7,299 bases of DNA. Origin: Nitrospira sp. Lineage in GTDB: Bacteria; Nitrospirota; Nitrospiria; Nitrospirales; Nitrospiraceae. Made by a program: the position numbers and the translations under genes. Where the stretch lies: contig JANYAJ010000011.1 of NCBI GenBank assembly GCA_025361385.1, forward strand, positions 1-7,299, written 5' to 3'. The notes beneath the pieces were generated by a model. That model did no database searches. It was not told where the DNA came from and worked only from the letters and a program-made list of their open reading frames with translations. Below, in pieces: positions 4,499 through 7,299 of the stretch (position 1 is the first letter of the stretch; each line of letters starts with the position of its first letter).

Positions 4499-7132
4499 AT
4501 GCCAGACTTCGCTCACACATGGCGCCTCTTTCTCCAGTCAGTCTGGCTCCAGGCCGGCGCCATGGGAGTGGGCGCGACGGTCCTGGCGCTCAACTTCGGG
4601 GCCCTCGCTCCTGCGACATTCACCGCACTCGACTGGACGGCCTACGATACCTGGCTCCGGCACCGCGCGCCCGTTCCGGTCAGTCCCTCTCTCCTCCTCA
4701 TCACGCGCGATCAAGCCAGCGAAACGAAATTTGGAACAGGCCCATGGGATCGGGCGGTCCTCGCCCGCTTCATCACCGCCGCACATAACAGCGGAGCGAA
4801 CGCGATCGGCCTGGACCATCGCATCGCGCAGCCCAGCCAAGCACAGCTCGGAGGCGCCGCCAGCGACGCATTGCTCCTGGAAGCCACCAGAACAGCGGGG
4901 CCTGTCGTCTATCCCTATGAGAGCGAGTCGCCGCTCGCCTCGGAGGCGATGGTCCTCAGCCATCTTCTGGTTTCCCCAAGCCAGGACCACGTCACACGTA
5001 CAGTGCCGCTGTTTACAGAGCTGGGCATAGCACCTGTTCCAGCATTCGGACTGGCGCTCTATAAGCTGGCGCAACCCCAGGCGAGCCAAACCGGCACCAT
5101 CGCCCTCGTGAACTATGCAGGAGACGGCTCTTTGGGAAGTCTGCCGACCCTGTCATTTGCCGCCCTCTGGGAAGCCATGGAGGCCCATCATGACGAGCAG
5201 CTGGATGATTGGTTCAAGAACAAGGTCATCGTCTTTCTTCCCGACCCCCCGCCAGCAGCCACATCGCTCTTACCGACGGGCCAAGTGGTCACAGGATCTA
5301 CCATCCATCTCCACCTGCTCAATATGCTCCTGACCGACAACCGGCTCTGTCGGCTTGGCCCGCTGAACAGCGGCCTCGCCACCCTCCTGCTCGCAAGCCT
5401 CGTGGCCTGGTTTCTGCTGCATACAGGTGGATCACGGTCCTTCCTCTTCGCAGGAGCCGTCGCCCTCGCCTACGGAGGCCTGGTGGTGTCGGCATTGGCT
5501 CTCGCGCATCTGGTGCTTCCCCTGGCCCTGCCGCTCAGTGCCTTGGCCCTCGTGTTCGTCTGCGCCACCATCTGGACGCACCTCACGGCAGGCCAACGGA
5601 TGGTCCTCCTCGAACGGGACATGCTGCGCGTCCAGCAGGAAGCCGTGGCAGTCCGCGAAGCCCTGGTCCTGCGTGAGAACCGGGCCGAGGCTTTGGAAGA
5701 AGACCTGGACCAGGCACGAGCCGCCGTCGCCCAGTCAACCGGCCTACAGCAAGACCTTTCACGCTCCGCAGAGACATTGCGAACAGAATTGGCCGATGTG
5801 CAGGCGCAGGAAGAAGCAGCCAGACAACAACTACAGGACTTGGGCCGCGAATTGGCAGGGCTGCGCGCCGTGACCGAGAGCAGCAACACGCTGGGGGATG
5901 CAGAACTGGAGCAACTGCGCGACGAATGCCGCAGACAGGGCATCATCACTCGAAATCATCACCTGCTCGGGCTCTTCCGCGATCTCAAGAAAGGCGCCAA
6001 GTCTCAGTTGCCCGCGCTCTTGCTGGGTGAGGCAGGGACGGGCAAAGAACTCTTCGCGCGTGCGATCCATCTGCTGAGCCCAAGATCCGGCAAACCCTTT
6101 ATCGCCGTCAACATGGCGGCTATCTCACCGGAGCTCTTTGAGAGCGAACTGTTCGGCCATGTGCGCGGCAGTTTCACCGGCGCGACGATGGATCGGCGAG
6201 GATACTTCGAGCTGGCGCATCACGGCACGCTCTTTCTCGACGAGATCGGCGACCTGCGGCTAGAACATCAAGGCAAGTTGCTTCGTGTGCTCCAAGAAAA
6301 AACCTTCTATCGCGTCGGCGCGACGTCACCAACGACCGTCGATGTCCGCGTGGTGGCGGCGACCAATCGCGATCTGCAGCGAGGCGTGTCCGAGGGCTGG
6401 TTCCGGGAGGATCTGTACTTCAGGCTGAAGGGTTTGGTATTTCGTCTCCCGCCATTGCAGGACCGGAAAGACGATATCGGCCTACTGGCTGAACATTACC
6501 TGACCGGCCAAGCCCAGCAACTGGGACGGGAAGCCCCGAAGCTCACGCAGGAGGCGCTCAATGCGCTGCTCCAACATGAGTGGACAGGCAATGTCCGCGA
6601 ACTGCGTCAATGTCTCGAACAGGCGGTCGCACTGTCCGAACGGCCCCTGCTGACGAAGGACGATCTTCGATTGCAGACGGAGACGTCCACCACATCGTCA
6701 GATCGCACACGCACGCCAAAAATATTGCCGGAACCCGCCGGCGATGCCGCCGTCCTCGATTGCCTCCGCCTGAACGGCTTCGACATGCAGGCGACAGCGA
6801 AAGCGCTCGGCTGGGATAGGAGCACCGTCACGCAGCGGCTCAAGGGACTCTGTTTCCAGGCGCTAGTCGATACAGGCGGCGACAAGTCCCAGGCAGCGGC
6901 CACATTGGCGGGCGACCCCTCCCTCACGAGAACAGTCGAACTCAAACTCATGGACTACTACGAACACCTCCTGGCCACGATTCAGCCATTCGCGACGGTG
7001 GAGGAGGCAATGGCCGACTGCAAGAGGCGCTTCAAGAACCTGCCGGATCGGCATTTCAAGTCGGTGGAAACGCTGGTCCGACAACATTTCTCGCAACAGA
7101 CGACGCCGGGGAGCCTAGGTAACGTCTCATAA
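4499..7132 (+). CDS. membrane-anchored CHASE2-like sensor / sigma-54 AAA+ transcriptional activator
   Basis: This is an 877-residue enhancer-binding protein predicted to sense an envelope signal and open sigma-54 promoters. An N-terminal membrane segment (about 17-38) precedes a CHASE2-like extracytoplasmic region (about 40-280), then three membrane segments (about 290-308, 315-337 and 338-360) and a long coiled coil (about 366-480). The AAA+ domain has Walker A GEAGTGKE (510-517), a sigma-54 contact loop GSFTGA (557-562, usually GAFTGA), Walker B GTLFLDEIGDL (576-586), FREDLYFRL with the likely Arg finger R642, and sensor II WTGNVREL (695-702, usually WPGNVREL). A Fis-like HTH at about 752-781 is followed by a second HTH-like unit at about 789-806 and an unassigned C-terminal region. 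There is no receiver domain. The start at 4499 lacks a clear ribosome site but keeps the first membrane segment, and lies 4 nt after the TPR gene. Domain order is firm except for CHASE2, which I assign from topology and weak motifs. Confidence 0.93.
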   Translation: MPDFAHTWRLFLQSVWLQAGAMGVGATVLALNFGALAPATFTALDWTAYDTWLRHRAPVPVSPSLLLITRDQASETKFGTGPWDRAVLARFITAAHNSGANAIGLDHRIAQPSQAQLGGAASDALLLEATRTAGPVVYPYESESPLASEAMVLSHLLVSPSQDHVTRTVPLFTELGIAPVPAFGLALYKLAQPQASQTGTIALVNYAGDGSLGSLPTLSFAALWEAMEAHHDEQLDDWFKNKVIVFLPDPPPAATSLLPTGQVVTGSTIHLHLLNMLLTDNRLCRLGPLNSGLATLLLASLVAWFLLHTGGSRSFLFAGAVALAYGGLVVSALALAHLVLPLALPLSALALVFVCATIWTHLTAGQRMVLLERDMLRVQQEAVAVREALVLRENRAEALEEDLDQARAAVAQSTGLQQDLSRSAETLRTELADVQAQEEAARQQLQDLGRELAGLRAVTESSNTLGDAELEQLRDECRRQGIITRNHHLLGLFRDLKKGAKSQLPALLLGEAGTGKELFARAIHLLSPRSGKPFIAVNMAAISPELFESELFGHVRGSFTGATMDRRGYFELAHHGTLFLDEIGDLRLEHQGKLLRVLQEKTFYRVGATSPTTVDVRVVAATNRDLQRGVSEGWFREDLYFRLKGLVFRLPPLQDRKDDIGLLAEHYLTGQAQQLGREAPKLTQEALNALLQHEWTGNVRELRQCLEQAVALSERPLLTKDDLRLQTETSTTSSDRTRTPKILPEPAGDAAVLDCLRLNGFDMQATAKALGWDRSTVTQRLKGLCFQALVDTGGDKSQAAATLAGDPSLTRTVELKLMDYYEHLLATIQPFATVEEAMADCKRRFKNLPDRHFKSVETLVRQHFSQQTTPGSLGNVS

Positions 7133-7144
7133 ACCTGTCTGGCC

Positions 7145-7299
7145 ATGCTCAATGAATCAGACAATGCCGACAAGAAACTCGGCTCCAACATCGAGCCTAC
7201 ACGGATTCCCAAAAATGTATGGGTGGCCGGATGGGTCAGCTTCTTCATGGATGTCAGCTCCGAGATGGTCTATCCCCTCGTGCCCCTGTTTCTCTCTTC
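7145..7299 (+). CDS. MFS transporter, N-terminal fragment (cut by right edge)
   Basis: This is the beginning of a major facilitator superfamily permease. From the ATG at 7145 the frame is open to the edge (51 codons). About 25 polar residues come first, then the first membrane helix VWVAGWVSFFMDVSSEMVYPLVPLFLS, whose 'GWVSF..DvsSEMiYPl.PlFL' pattern is typical of the first helix of a group of bacterial MFS porters. The substrate cannot be told from this fragment. The gene starts 12 nt after the activator stop with no good ribosome site, so co-transcription and coupling with the activator gene are likely. It may belong to the activator's regulon or simply be carried in the same operon. Confidence 0.8.
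   Translation, partial: MLNESDNADKKLGSNIEPTRIPKNVWVAGWVSFFMDVSSEMVYPLVPLFLS

Noticed and set aside
4538..5089. Minus-strand open frame of 183 codons
   Set aside because: It is fully antisense to the sensor region of the sigma-54 activator. It shows no recognisable motif and is explained by GC-rich codon bias.

Overview
The window is GC-rich, gene-dense bacterial DNA. It has two divergent gene clusters that share one upstream region at about 1904-2073. The gene style (Deg-type protease, sigma-54 activator, lipoprotein-like TPR protein, MFS porter, very short spacers) fits a Nitrospirota/Nitrospira-like or deltaproteobacterial chromosome. This is inferred from protein style only; there is no rRNA or other marker gene. 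I see no mobile element, CRISPR array, tRNA or rRNA.

Left arm, minus strand, read from 1903 down to 1: a divergent HD-domain (HD-GYP-like) protein, a YjbQ-family protein, and the N-terminal two thirds of the protease part of a secreted Deg/HtrA-type serine protease, which runs off the left edge. The genes are packed tightly (1-nt gap, then a possible ATGA overlap), so they should form one operon. A good sigma-70-type promoter (TTGACA, 18 nt, TATCCT) lies just upstream.

Right arm, plus strand, from 2074 to the right edge: a small secreted beta-sandwich-like protein with a helical C-terminal tail, a HIT-family hydrolase (ATGA overlap), a TPR/Sel1 exported protein or lipoprotein, a membrane-anchored sigma-54 activator with an N-terminal CHASE2-like sensor, and the first 51 codons of an MFS transporter. 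The only sizeable gap in this arm is 3168-3258. It carries a strong -10-like hexamer inside an inverted repeat, so the TPR, activator and MFS genes may have their own promoter.

The most interesting item is the 877-residue activator. It joins a periplasmic CHASE2-type sensor, four membrane segments, a long coiled coil and a sigma-54 AAA+ ATPase to a DNA-binding end with two helix-turn-helix-like units and an extra C-terminal region I cannot assign. It could carry a signal from the cell envelope to sigma-54 promoters in a single polypeptide. The TPR/Sel1 protein encoded 4 nt upstream is a candidate periplasmic partner, and the MFS porter just downstream a possible output.
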